DNA from: Allium sativum
Lineage: Eukaryota; Streptophyta; Magnoliopsida; Asparagales; Amaryllidaceae
Assembly (NCBI GenBank): GCA_030737875.1
Contig: CM060915.1
Span: 572,120,577 to 572,184,576, forward strand
Direction of reading: 5' to 3'
Length of the DNA: 64,000 nucleotides
Each line of letters opens with the position of its first letter. Within the stretch, counting starts at the first letter, position 1. Under the pieces are notes generated by a model, which saw only the letters and a list, made by a program, of their open reading frames with translations, was not told the origin of the DNA and made no database searches. Positions 46,371 to 59,864 of this stretch are shown in pieces. The position numbers were made by a program, and so were the translations under genes.

Positions 46371-48308
46371 AAAATTTCGGCAGCATAGCAGGAGGGAGTT
46401 TAAAACCGGCACCGTCCCAACTATGCCTCCTCGCACTACCTTAGGCCTCGCGGCGTTCCATAAGGGGCTTATCCAAATGATCTAAGATCAATTTCATATC
46501 ATATGAATTTTCCATAGACAATTCAAATTCGTTTCAACCACAAACGATTATTTTAACCATTCGCCATATCAACTAATTTTCACGCCAATCACAATCAATG
46601 CATATCATCCATGGTTTGTGGATGAGGGGAGTATATATATTTATATATATATATATATATTATTTCCATTTCAACTCCTTTTCAACACATACATGATTTA
46701 TACAACGCATGTATAATTTATACATTGCTCATATAACTTATACAACACCCATACATGAGGTATACAGCGCGAATATAATTTGTACTTCGCTTATATAATT
46801 TATACAATGCATTTCCATTCCATATTTGAATTTAGAAGTCTCACATTGGTTTTTAATCCATTGGAAATTGTAGCGAACTCGGAATGCGTTCTAGCTTCTT
46901 CTAGAGCGTAGATGACATCGCTACGAGTCCGATGTCTCCGGTTTCACTGGATTTCGACAATGTAGCAAAAGATATGATTTTTATTTGAAAATCATAAATA
47001 GCAACGCTCAAAAGTGTTATATTCTATTTTAAATACCAAGGCCATATACCTCAGCCACTCCTTCGAAACAAGGTTTTTATTTTTCGTGACGATCGTTGCA
47101 CGATGTTGAAATCAGTCGGCGCCACACCCTAGAGCTCGGAGAGACGCTCAGGCGGAGGTAGGTGGGGTTCACTTCGACGCAGCGGCTGAGGGGCGGCAAC
47201 TCTCTAAAGTTGTGAACTTTGAGGGAGCGTAACACGACGGATACACAACGAAGAGAGGTAAACCAGGTATTGATTTGAAGAGGGGAGGAAGATCTACCCA
47301 AACTTCAACTGGAGCAAAGTGTAATGGTGAAGGGATTCTCCTGAAATTGGCCGGGAACGATGGAGTTGCTTCCGCCACCGAGATAGGGCTATCGGTTTTT
47401 ATTTATTTAGAAAACTAAATAATGAGAGAATTAATTTGATTGGCCCGTATTTATATTAATTCGAAAATAAGGTTTTCTCCATACGAACCCCAAATTAAAC
47501 CCAACGACTGTCGCCCCTAGCTTACCCTCATTCTGGACACAATAGAATATGTTTAGTAAGCCCATTCAACTGTTACAATCAGATATTCTTCAAATTAAAA
47601 TATAAAACATTCAAATTTGGATTTGAACGTACATTTTAATTTGCCAGGGACACATACTGGTTTCAAAAATTCCAGAAAAATAAATCTAGCTATGTTGGGA
47701 CGATATGGTCCAAAAAAAAATAATTTCATCCCATTTGGAGACCATTTGAAAAATGGACTTTTTCTACTCAATCCAATTCAAACTGAATTTACCAAATGCG
47801 TTTTCCTTTGCCACGCTCACATATCAATTCCAAAAATTATGAAATTTGAAACCTAGCAATAATTGGACATTTCAGATCCAACCAAAGTGGTTTCGTCGAA
47901 AACGGAGGTCGTTTGCAAAATTGCTATTTTTAAAGTCTAAATTTATGTTAAATTTCATAGTGACTGCTCTGAATATTCAACTGGCCATAACTTTTGATTC
48001 CCGCTATGAAATTTAGGTTTTTCAGTTTTGTTAGAAAGATATTTTCAGACAGATTTAAATATTTTTGGTTTCACTAAAATTCAGTTTATTTTGAATCCTA
48101 TACATACAGTCAAATTTCAAAGTAAATTTTCAAACTGTCGCACCATTTCAGGCTCGTTATATAATTAAAATAAATTTATTCGTTCTAACTTCGATTTAAA
48201 TAAATTTTTAGTCGTTATCATTTAAAATAAATCATTTTAAAAATTCCAAATTCATTAAAATATCGAAATCAAAAATTTTAAATCGGTTCTGATTTTCCAG
48301 GTTGTTAC

Positions 48309-49375
48309 AACTGTTCACCTTCTCTACCATAGATTTTTTTCGAAAACCTACTGCCATGCTGCACGTAAGCATCTCCTCCCCAGACTACCAAACAACTACC
48401 CAACGACACCATGCTGATTCACCACTAACCGCTTCTCCAATCATCCTCTAGACACCATGGACCACTACCCATCATACTGGCCATGAAAGAATACAAATCC
48501 CTACTGTTACTCGCAAATTTCCCAACACGATACTATTACTTCACGCTCTTCAATTCCCACCCCAATACATTTTATAAAATTATACATATAAAGCTTGACC
48601 CAAGCCCAGACAGCCTGCGTGAAAACCAAACCTGCTTCCTTCGAAAACATCTTATTTTCCACGTCATTTTCCTTCCCCCATGCATACTGTATTTCCATCC
48701 ATACCATGCTGCTTTAATTCCCTTAACTGTTCGAGCTTCCCTATGAACCCACACAACCCGACCACTCCTCTCTTCCATCTCCGACCACACAGTGCTCACC
48801 ACAGTTGACCTCCATCCCTTGTTCCAACATAACCGCCTGCTATCCTTCCCTTTTCGAATGTGTTACCACCGTACTGCTGTGTCATCCCAATCATCGGAGC
48901 GCCACCCTGCTCCTCACGCCGACCATCAGCACTCGAGACTCCAACCGCCACCCTCACGAACTCAAAATTATGCGTTAACTAACCCAAGCTAATGCCAACC
49001 ATGCACAGTTCGTTCAAAAAAGAAAATACAAATCACATAACCCAAACTTGAAACCAATAGATCCTTTGATTTAAATAAATGGAGACTTGCGTGTATTCTG
49101 GAGGAGAAGTTTCGCTTTCATATAGTAGTAGGCTGCCCTTTTTTTATATTCAAACAGAGAGGAGAATTGGGTTTATCGTTTGCAGAAGAACAAAAGAGAT
49201 GAAGGAACGGGGATGTATATATAGGTGAAGAAGTTAATGGATAGGAATAGCGTCATTTCTTCAGTACAACGTAGGAAGCATTTTCAAAGAATAGGCCTGC
49301 GGTTTTTAATAAATTAGGTCGACATGGTGTTTGCTTAATTGGCAAACAAGAAACAAAAATAGGTCGTTAGGTATG

Positions 49376-49421
<46 letters not shown>

Positions 49422-50402
49422 ATTTTATTTTATCGGCTGAAAACAAAGAAAGAGAATGGGTTGGCTGGTACAAAGAAATGGACAAATAAAATTTTATATT
49501 TTATATTTATTTTATTTTTACACGCGGTACAGTTATTCCACGTGGTTGTTAAATCCTATCAATATTTACCGTTATTTACATTGATCGTTTAATGTTCGCA
49601 TCAACATATGCGAACCCCAAATATAACGAAAATGGACGTACCGCTACGCCCTAACGTTCTGGTCCTAATGAAATTCATTTCTCGGAAAACGGACTCCATT
49701 TGTAAAACGACGTTATTTTAATTTATCGGTTCACCTCCAAATATCGCCCACTGATAAAACAAATCCGATTTGCTCCAAACTGGAAATTTGACAATAATTA
49801 ACTATATGTATTCCAACAAAATTTGTTTCATCGAAAACGGAGATCGTTTGAAAACAGATATATTTATGGTCTATATAAATCCAAAACAATTCGATTTTAG
49901 AAATATTAAAAATTGTACCTCTCCGATGCAATCTTATACAGCTCCGAAATAAACCATTTAAATTCAATATTTAAAATTTTGGGTTTAAACAATATTCAAA
50001 TATATAGAAATTCATTTATATTTTATTTAATAAACGTTATCGTTTATTATCGAATTCCATTGCGATTATTTGAAAATTTGAATTGGACATAACTTGTAAT
50101 CTATAATATGAAATCTCCAGTTTTCTCTTTCATTAGAAAAATACTATCAAATAGATTCAAGCGGTTCTTATTTCATAGAATTCCGACTTATATCAGATCT
50201 TGTATATTCAATTAGAGTTCAAAACTCGATATTACGAACTACCGCGTCGTTTCGAGCTGTTTTAATTAATTTATAAATATATAAATTTGAACTTCATTTT
50301 ATGATAAATAAATTTGATACAAAATCCATCAATGCCACTAAATCAATATTTAAACCGAATTTTAATATTCGTAATTAACGTTCAAAAACCTGGGACGTTA
50401 CA
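48309..50402 (-). repeat. Element G 3' LTR, right-hand part
   Basis: Homologous to about 55118-57176. It ends CCTGGGACGTTACA and is followed by a polypurine tract. Its left part is displaced by F and lies off-window. It includes a TATATATA box (49216-49223, minus strand) and a TA repeat (about 49378-49419). Short open frames here are matched by broken counterparts in the other LTR and are not credible genes. Confidence 0.82.
49216..49223 (-). promoter_or_regulatory. LTR TATA-like box (element G 3' LTR)
   Basis: TATATATA, matched at 56008-56015 in the other LTR within a conserved block. Confidence 0.5.
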
Positions 50403-51386
50403 TTCTCCCCCTTAAAAGAATTTCGTCCCCGAAATTACAAGGTAAGAAAAATGCTCTAAACCCAATTATTTAAAATAAATATTTTTTTAATTATCACCAA
50501 AACAAATCCAAACTCTTAGAAATTTTCGAAAATTTCGCCAGCACCTCCTCTACATGGTTCGATCGGTATAAATACAACTGCCACTCTAGGCCTCAACTTC
50601 ACCTGAAGAAAATTTAAAGCCAAATGGCTACCCAACTCTGGGGTATAAAATCAATAACCAACCAATAATCTATTAAGGTTTACCTATTTGTCGGGCAACT
50701 CAATTCCCATTCCGAAACAAATCAACCGAATGCTCTTCGTCTTCCAATCTGTGTTACCAAATCAACCCTATAGCCTTTTGGAATCTGCACTTAACTTAAC
50801 TTACAATGCAAATAACAATAACAGTTTTAAATAATTTAGTTTCATTTCATAACCGATTTTATTTCCAGTCATTACACTGGAACTTAGTTTCAATTCATTC
50901 AACTTATTATTTCCATCAACATGTTTTTCTAAAATTTAATTAATATCCAATACTAATATTTGCCAATTTACATTTGCTTTGGTCTAACATACATTAATAT
51001 CAATCGCTTAATATCCGATTGATCTCCATTATTATCCACCCGATTTCCAAATTCCATATTTATTTGATTTCATCACTTAAGTTAATTTAAATTTCAAACA
51101 AATCAATCAAACAACCAATATATAAGAAAATCATTTCTTTTTTCTATATAATAATAATATCCTTTGGCAAATTATTTCATTACCCTCTTTATAAAAAGGT
51201 ATTGTGTCAATTGCCAGTTCAGTATACTTTCCCAACACTCGAACCGATCAATCAACGAAATACAAAACATTTTTATGTAAAATCTACAAATACGTTCTCT
51301 CGTATACACTCAACTCAATCTAGGGTGATATTAACCCTATCTCTATCGAGTTACGCCACAGAGCCAAGGTTACTCCTCAACCAATA
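50403..51386 (-). other. Element G internal region, non-coding
   Basis: About 1 kb between LTRs. It opens with the polypurine tract (minus strand, 50403-50413) and a stem-loop AATTTCG/CGAAATT (50419-50436). I see no gag or pol similarity on either strand. With LTRs up to 5.8 kb this resembles large retrotransposon derivatives (LARDs), which rely on other elements for enzymes. Confidence 0.72.
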
Positions 51387-51398
51387 GCTCCGATACCA
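51387..51398 (-). other. Primer binding site, element G
   Basis: TGGTATCGGAGC on the minus strand, one base different from the site in A to D, three bases from the LTR start at 51402. Confidence 0.82.
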
Positions 51399-51401
51399 AG
51401 T

Positions 51402-54400
51402 TGTAATGACCTACTTTTACGTATATAATTTAAAATGACATTTAACTACCATAGTCAACCCAAATTATACGGAAAAGCAGAAGGTTAGGAGAAAGAAGTT
51501 AGATGGTAAGAGAAGATAAGAAAGAAATATTAGAATAGAAGAATAAGAAGGAGAATCAACACTACACAAAGTATCACATCGCAACGGAATAAAATATAGT
51601 ATAAAAATAATTTTATTGACAACTTGAAATAGTACTTACATCATTAGAGTACAACAGTCAAAACAATTTGGACAATTATACAACCTGTCCACAAATACAT
51701 CACATAGCGGGATATATATATATATATCATACGTCTGGACTACTTCAGCTCATCCCTAAACTTCACAACATCCGATAAACAGAACCTGTGACTCGGACTG
51801 ACCCAAGCATTACAAACGCCACGGATTAGTCTGGTCATGAGAAAACTCACTAAGTTTATAGTTAACATCCATATTGCTTAACTTTGAAATTCTTTTTAAA
51901 AGAAAGGGTAATAGTAAGACCAGCATGCACATAAACACGGATAGTTTTTATCTTATTATAACCAAAACAATTTTTGAAATCAATATTATTCTGATATTAT
52001 GATAGTGATGTAATATCAAGTAAATAACCAAGTAGTTGAACACTTGCATCTCAAGCTCCACATAAATAGTATAAAATCAAAAACCGCGGGGCTCTTATTG
52101 TAGATTGGATTCCAACTATGGCATGGTATGGGACTACCTTCCAATCAGTGTACTCTAGAGGGGATACACCGGGGTTCAACAAGAACATCCTATAACCCGA
52201 CCATACATGACCGCCCACTCATTTAGCTTGAGTGTAGCGAATGTATTATCACCCAACGGTTTTAAGGGCCCACCGTTCATTCGCGGAGATACAGAATCGA
52301 AAAGAAGAACAAATAAGGAATTTCTCTAGATAGGTGATAATACACCTTGCTAAGGTGCAACCCAACTAGCTATGTTGCCGGCCCGATTTTTGTCATTTCC
52401 TGGTTGTGAGGCCTGAGGTTACGTTAATATTCTAGAATAGCACACCATCATTTACTTTGAATGCCACATCGTCAAACCCATCAAATTACTAATTGATTTC
52501 CTAAAGAAATATTACGGGTCTAAAAAGCTAAGAGAAACGAATTCCTCCGCCACTAGACGTAATACCTCTAAGAGATCAACCGTACATGATTTGTTAGGCT
52601 TACTCTATCAGACATTCATCCATACTGGTTGTCCTGGGACTGGACTAACCGAAGGCACTCTCCTACTGCATTGAAAGGATCAGTAGGAGTAGTCGCTGCA
52701 AATCCGCAAAATCTAACTTTCGACTGAATCACGTTTGAATACCTATGGTTCCACTCCAGAGAATATTCGACAAGTAATCCTCCCGCTCAAGATCCACGGT
52801 CTTCAATTTCTCCATCTTGATCAACAACTTCCACGTTTCGTATTTGTTGGTCGAAATGGTTTTTGAATATGAATTTGATCTCGGTCTTTCAATACCAACA
52901 ATCGTTGGCCAGATTTTAATAGTCGGTTATTTAACTATCAAAATAAAACAATCATTCATCCATAAAAAAGAAATGAATTCACTGATTCCATACTCATCAT
53001 CATTTGGCCTCTTTAATTAACCATCGGTTAATTAAACTTCTATAATCTTTAATCTTTCGACATTCGGAAAAATATTTCCATTTCCTATTCAATTTAAAAC
53101 ACGGTCTTTAAAACCGTTAACGCTCATTAACTTACTTCATTTAGACTTCCCAAGATTTCAAATCACTTTTTACACTCATTCGAACTCTTCAAATCATTTG
53201 CAGTATTTATTCATTTAAAACATGGCTTTATATTTTCCTAATTGGGATTTTATACAAAGTCGGCCAATAGAATCCTTAATAAGAATTCATCTTAAACTTT
53301 TAATTATATCACTATTAACATAAATTTGTTTAACATTTCATTTAATCCTGCATAAGGCTTTACGACTTCTTAAATTCCCATTAAACGAATTAAATTCTAA
53401 GGTTCTCACCTTGATTATTATTAATTAAGTAATAATCAAATTCCAACATCATTAGAAATCAAATTTGTTTATTTAACCATTTACTGATCCCATTAATAAA
53501 AACCATTTAATCCCATTTCGGATATTTACAAAAAACATTCGCAAAAAACCGTTTATTATACATAGTAAATCCCTTTTCCAAATTCAAGTAAATCAACTTC
53601 CATATATTTACGATTTCTTTAACTTATTTTCAATCCTTCAAAATCTTATAAATCTCATTTATGTTGTTTAAATATCCTTAATACTTAAATTCACTTATAC
53701 ATGCGATTATAAATCACTTAATTATTTACACAATAAAAATATCAAGAAATTCCCATTTATTTATAATCTAAATGGTTATAAAAGCGTAATTAAATTCCAG
53801 TGATTAATTTCAAACAAAAATCATATTTCAAATCATATACGAATATAACTTTGAAAAATGTTCAGAGTCGATTTATTATTGATTCCAAAGATCCTTAATT
53901 TATCAACAATACAAAAGAGGCAAATTTCTACTAAAGTACCAAACTGTGAATTATTGGTCAATTGCACATTCAATAACAATATATATATATAATCATATTT
54001 GATAAATATTATCAATAATAATGAGGAATCCGGATTGATTCCTCCAACCTGTCCTTACCTGCATCACAATGGGTTATCTCAATTTCGGTGAACAACATAT
54101 ATAACACAATAAATAGAAATAAATAGTTCAATTAATAACGGTCAACAATCCATTAATAACATCCATTCAAACATCCATTTATTTATTCAATATGTTTATA
54201 TTACATAACGCAACCAATAAGATAAGTTACCTCATTTGGAATATAACTGTAAAAATAACGATCTAATTCAATTAAATTAAACAAACTTTCAAATTTAATC
54301 AATGAATGTAAAAATATATTCAGCATCCATGCAAACAGTCATCAAACATTAGCAAACATTTCACACAAATAAAAAAACTGGCTTATTAAAATATAACCGG

Positions 54401-57176
54401 GGTAAACTGAGTGAGTTAAGCTCACCTCATTTCCATCCGTCATCAAAATCGTTAGAATTAATTAAAAACTCCAGCTGCTTCCATCTCCGTTCAATCCAAC
54501 TCCAAAATATCATGTCCATCGATGTGGTCCCAACATTCTTTAGTTTGATCCATTCTGTGTACATATGACACCGTTATAAATTTAATTGTTATTTACTTTA
54601 TTTCAATCTATATTATCAACACTTAAATAACATTTTAATTTACTAATTTCTAGTATAAATGTTATATATAAAATCTCAGTTAGGCCTGATTTTGAAAGTT
54701 TTAAACTGTTTTGGCATATTTTATAAACTACCCTTAGGCAAGTTGAATAAATTCTTAGGCACATTTAAATGGATACCTAGGCACATATCGTTTTGTACAA
54801 AGCCAGTATGCAACATGTGTAATATATATGGTGTTTAACGTGTATTATGTATGGCCATATGGCTTTAGTTAGGCATTTTAATCCTCTTCTCCCACCTGAT
54901 CTTTTTATTTTGTCCAAACTATTTTCTCACGAGCCCACACACCCAAATTGTGATTTGCAAACAAAATTGGCCAACTCGTTTTAAACCCATCTGCCATTAT
55001 TACTTGTATATGCATTTTAAATTAATTAACTACTTATATTATAAAAACTTCATTAAGCAAATATAAGAGAGATTAGGCATATAAAATAAAATCGACATAT
55101 TATAAGCTGTTGGGTTGCTGTTTACCTTCTTTCGAAAACCTGCTGCCATGCTACACGTTAGCATCTCCTCCCCAGACCACTGAAAAACTACCCAACGCCA
55201 CCGTGCTGACTCACCGTTGACCTCTTCTCCCATCATCCTTCAGACACTATGAACTCCTACCCATCATACTGGCCATGAAACAATGCAAATCCCTACAGTT
55301 ACTCGCAACTTTCCCCACACGATACTATTACTTCACGCTTTTCAATTCTCACCCCAATACACTTTTTTTAGTTATACATATAAAGCCCGGTACAAGCCCA
55401 AACAATCCGCATGAAAACCAAACATGCTCCCTTCGGAAACATCTTCTTCCCCGCGTCATTTTCTTCCCTTATGCATATTGTGTTTCCTTCCATACCATGC
55501 TGCTTTAATTCCCTTAACAATTTGAGCTCCGTTATGAACCCACACAACCCGACCACTCCTCTCTTCCATCTCCGACCACACAGTGCTCACCATAGTTGAA
55601 CTCCATCCCTTGTTCCAACATAACTGCCTGCTATCCTTCCCTTTTCGAATGTGTTACCACCGTACTGCTGCGTCATCCTAGTCGTCGGAGCGCCTCCCTG
55701 CTCCTCACGCCGACCATCAACACTCGAGACTTCGACTGCCATCCTCATGAACTCAAAATCGTGCGTCAACTAACCCAAGCTCATGCCAACCATGCACAGT
55801 TCATTCAAAAAAGAAAATATCCATCACATAACCCAAACTTGAAACCAACAGATCCTTCGATTTAAATAAATGGAGACTTGCATGTATTCTGGAGGAGAAG
55901 TTTCGCTTCCATATAGTAGTAGGCGGCGGTTTTTTTTATATTCAAACAGAGAGGAGAGTTGGGTTTATCGTGTGCAGAAGAACAAAAGAGATGAAGGAAC
56001 AGGGATGTATATATAAGAGAAGAAGTTAATGGATATGAATAACTCCATTTCTTTAATAGAGCGTAGGAAGCATTTTCAAAGAATAGGTCTGTAGTTTTTA
56101 ACAAATTAGGCTGGCATGGTGTTTGCTTAATTGGCAGACAAGAAATATATATAGGTCGATAGGTATGCATATATACACATACACACACATATATATTGGA
56201 TTTTTTTGTCGGTTGAAAACAAAGAAAGAGAACGGGTTGGCAGGTACAAAGAAATGGACAAATAAAATTTTATATTTTATATCTATTTTATTTTTACACG
56301 TGGTACGGTTATTCTATGCTGTTGATAAATCCTACCGATATTTACCGTTATTTACATTGAACGTTTAATGTTCGCATCGACATATACCAATCCCAAATAT
56401 AACGAAAATGGACGTACCGCTATCCCTAACGTTCTGGTCCCAATGAAATTCATTTCACGGAAAACGGGCTCCTTTTGCAAAATGATGTTATTTTAATTTA
56501 TCGGTTCACCCTTAAATATCGTCCACTGATAAAACAAATCCGATTTGCTCCAAATTGGAAATCTAACAATAATTACCTATACGTATTCCAATAAAACTTG
56601 TTTCATCAAAAACGGAGATTGTTTGAAAACAGATATTTTTAAGGTCTATATCAGTTCGATTATAAAAATATTAATAATCGTATCTCTCCAATGCAATCTT
56701 ATACAGCTTCGAAATAAACTAATATATATTTTAAACTCAATATCTAAAATTCTGGGTTTCAACGATATTCAAATATATAGAAATTCATTTATGTTTTATT
56801 TAATAAATGTTATCGTTTATTATTAAATTCCGTTGCGACTATTTGTAAATTTGAATTGGATAGAACTTGTAATCTATAATATGAAATCTCCAATTTTTCT
56901 TTCATTAGAAAAATACTACTAAATAGATTCAAGCGGTTCTTATTTCACAGAATTCCGACTTATATCAGATCTTGTATATTCAATTAAAGTTCAAAACTCA
57001 ATATTACGAACTACTAACGTCGTTTCGAGCTTATTTTAATTAATGTATAAATATATAAATTCGTACTCCATTTCATGGTAAATAAATTAGATATAATATC
57101 CATCAATATAACCAAATCAATATTTAAACCAGATTTTATTATTTGTAATTAACATTTCAAAAATCTGGGACGTTAT
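51402..57176 (-). repeat. Element G 5' LTR, about 5.8 kb
   Basis: It starts TGTAATGACC beside the primer site. The right end reads CTGGGACGTTA then changes to copia sequence, so the final CA appears lost or altered. The right third matches the G 3' LTR, and about 54230-57176 is the reverse complement of G' (58059-60700). It carries a pairing-rich segment (52237-52343) and a TATA-like box (56008-56015). No gene is supported; the rest is AT-rich LTR sequence. Confidence 0.75.
52237..52343. other. Possible pseudoknot-forming segment in G LTR
   Basis: GCGAATG (52237) pairs with CATTCGC (52278), with AACGGT/ACCGTT nested inside. GTATTATCACC (52243-52253), lying between them, pairs exactly over 11 bases with GGTGATAATAC (52333-52343). 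The two pairings cross. Confidence 0.5.
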
Positions 57177-57966
57177 CGTGGCAAACCAGGACATTACAAA
57201 CGTGACTGTAGATTTTTCAAGAGGCGGAAAAAGGAGCAAGGACAAAATACTAATCAGGGCAAATAGAACAATCAAGTTACTTCCAACAAGGCAAAAATGG
57301 TTGAACAAGAAGAATCAGAAATCGTTGTCATGGTTTCAAAATTAAACAACGATGTGATCACAGAACAAAACATGGTAGATAGTACCAAAGATAATGATTG
57401 GTGGTATGATTCTGGTGAAACTAATCATGTATGCAACAACCAGTAGCTGTTCAAATCCTATGAGAAGGTTTCTGACGATAATAAGGTGCTTATGGGAAAC
57501 CATAATGCTTCAACTATCGTTGGAAAAAGAACCATATAATTGGAGTTCATTTCTGGCAAATGGATTGTTCTTGTTAATGTTTTACATGTTCCAGAAATTA
57601 GAAAAAATATGGTTTCTGCAAGTCTCCTATGTAATAAGGGTGTTAAGGGTGTTCTAGATGGTAATAGTCTTATTCTGTCTAAAGATTGTATGTTTGTTGA
57701 GAAAGGATATGCTTGTAATTGTATGTTTAAATTAAGTATTAATAAAATGAATGAATTTTCTTATGTTGTTGATTCATTTCATTTATGTCATAATAGATTA
57801 GCACATCTGAAATACAAAAAATTACAATTTATGTCTAAAGAGGGAATGATTTCATATGATAATGTAAACCAATCTAAATGTGAAACTTGTATTGAAGCAA
57901 AAATGTGCAAAAGGCCCTTCCCAAAATTTGAAAGGAATACTAAACTACTTGAATTAATACATTTGG
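57177..57966 (+). pseudogene. Ty1/copia gag-protease-preintegrase fragment
   Basis: One plus-strand frame gives the end of a gag zinc knuckle (GKPGHYKRDC, its preceding Cys changed to Arg), then protease WWYDSGETNHVCN (copia proteases normally have DSGA), then NVLHVPEIRKNMVS, then the pre-integrase zinc region (CHNRLAHLKYKKL ... KCETCIEAK), ending in LLELIHLDICELNG at the start of integrase. In-frame stops occur near 57265, 57445 and 57538. Upstream gag and all later pol domains are absent; G and G' abut it on either side. It is dead and probably the remnant of an older host element. Confidence 0.88.
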
Positions 57967-58058
57967 ACATTTGTGAATTAAATGGTATATTTGTTAGATC
58001 GCATGTTTTTGATTCATGACAAGGAAGAAAAGAAGATCAAAGGAGAAGTGATATAGTG
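57967..58058 (+). other. Unassigned segment between copia fragment and G' LTR
   Basis: Copia similarity stops after ELNG. The frame remains open to 58019, then a purine-rich stretch (GGAAGAAAAGAAGATCAAAG) leads to the LTR start. It may be a deletion junction; its origin is not recognised. Confidence 0.4.
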
Positions 58059-59833
58059 TAACTTCCCTGATTTTTGAATGTTAATTAAGAATATTTAAAT
58101 TCATTTCAAATATTGATTTGGTGTTATTAATGGATTTTATATCGAATTTATTTAATAAAATAGAGTTCGAACGTTTTAATTTCTAAATTAATTAAAACGA
58201 GCTCGAAGCTACGTGATAATTCGTAATATTGAGTTTTGAACTTTAATTGAATATACAAGATCCGATATAAGCCGGAATTCTATGAAACAAGAAATATTTG
58301 AATCTATTTGATAATAACTTTCTAATAAAAGAGAAAAATCGAGATTTCAGCTTATAGATTGTAAGTTATGTCCAATTCAAAATTTTCAAATAGTCGTTAT
58401 GGAATTCGCTAATAAAACAATAACGTTTATTTAATAAAATATTAACTGTTTTTATATAATTTGAATATCGTTCAACATGAAATTATATAATATTGAGTTA
58501 TGAATCTTTATCGGTTTATTTTGAGGTATATAAGATTTCATTTGGAAAATGTATGATCATAATAATTTATTTAAATTGGAATTAAATTATTTTATTTGAT
58601 ATTTCTATTTGTATCTTAAAGCCCCACCTCACTCGGTTGGACTATATATAACCTTATAACGACAAACGGAATTAACGTGCTAGTAGAATGAGACAGTACA
58701 AAGTATTTCCCCTAAACATCTGAAGTTGTATAATAAGGTGAATAATTTAACTAAGCCTTAAAGTTGAAGCAAACGGTATATTAACACGAATTGTAACATC
58801 AAATCTGGAAGCTTGCTCAAGCCTAAACAAATGCAGCCGACCTAGGATAGAAAAAATTACACCTATGTTGTACTGATGATTAACGTTGTTCTATCCTATC
58901 TCCTTTCCTCTCTTATTTAAACGTTGTAGAACTTCTTTTCTCACTAGCATTTTCTTTCTGGTTTATAAACACAACAACAATAATACGCCTGCTTCACCTA
59001 AACTTCTTCCTTCATTCAAACAAAACCCAGCTACTGAATATAACGATCTCTTCTAAAAATGAATGCAAAACTCTCCTCAACTAATCACGCAAGCCTCCAC
59101 TTTTGATAAACCTAAAACATCACCTAATTATACATTGTTTATGTTCAGTGAAACACATGGATGTGTACAAAGGCGATTTGGTTGACAAAAAGAAGAGAAA
59201 TAGGACTGGCGAGGGGGGTAAGGTAGCGTAGGTGTCAGGGTTGTTGGATGGACCAATGATGGTCGGTAATGTGTGCAGTAGGATCGAGTTTAGCATGAGC
59301 TCACTGTGTGTGGATTCTGAAATAAAGAATAGAACGTGGTGGAGAAGCTTCACTTGAAAACAAGTAGCAGGCTTTCAAAACAGATGGTGTAAGGTAGCGG
59401 AGCGGTTCAGAAAAGGGGTCGAAGCAGTAGAGGAGGTGAAGCTTGTGCTCAGGAGATGGGGACGTGGTGGGGGGTTAGCGTAGACATGGTGGGAGTAGCA
59501 GCAATGGTGAGCGTAGGTCAGTGGCCGGTTTATATTGATGGTAGCGCTCGAATGAGGGGCGTAGATTGGAGATCGGTGGCATGGTGGTCTGGGGACAGGC
59601 TGTTGCGTAAAGGGTGAGGGGACTTGGAGTTTTCAAAAAATGCGCTAAACAAGATGGAAACGAAACATCATAAAATGGAAGAAGGAGGTGAACAGTAGAA
59701 ACGTGCCTAATCATCTGGGAAATCCCTAATGAAGGATTTATTTAAGTAAGCTAAGTTTAAGTTAATAGTATGTATTTAAGTAATATATATATAACGTTAT
59801 ATGTTAAATACTTTACATTCAATACTATTAATG

Positions 59834-59864
<31 letters not shown>

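Larger units (their letters stand above)
43608..48308 (-). repeat. Element F: LTR fragment, second gypsy family
   Basis: It begins at the edge of element C and ends CCAGGTTGTTACA at 48308. Its last 0.8 kb is the reverse complement of the start of the E and H LTRs, so F reads on the minus strand. Its left part is off-window, beyond element C. Contents are a roughly 240-base tandem duplication (about 44585-45022), a diverged array (about 45770-46370), an AT repeat (about 46635-46660) and a GC-richer leader-like stretch (about 47080-47390). No gene is supported. Confidence 0.75.

Noticed and set aside
47077..47378. Overlapping minus-strand frames that look gene-like in base composition
   Set aside because: This is the GC-richer leader part of the F LTR, equivalent to parts of E and H; no domain is recognisable.
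49378..49419. TA repeat as a possible origin or regulatory element
   Set aside because: AT microsatellites occur in several LTRs here (about 9312, 12855, 21233, 44807, 46635, 59839) and differ in length between the two LTRs of A, as expected of slippage.
55275..55865. Cluster of short open frames shared with 48483-48992
   Set aside because: The two sites are the two LTRs of element G. The frames are interrupted differently in each copy, so they are not maintained.
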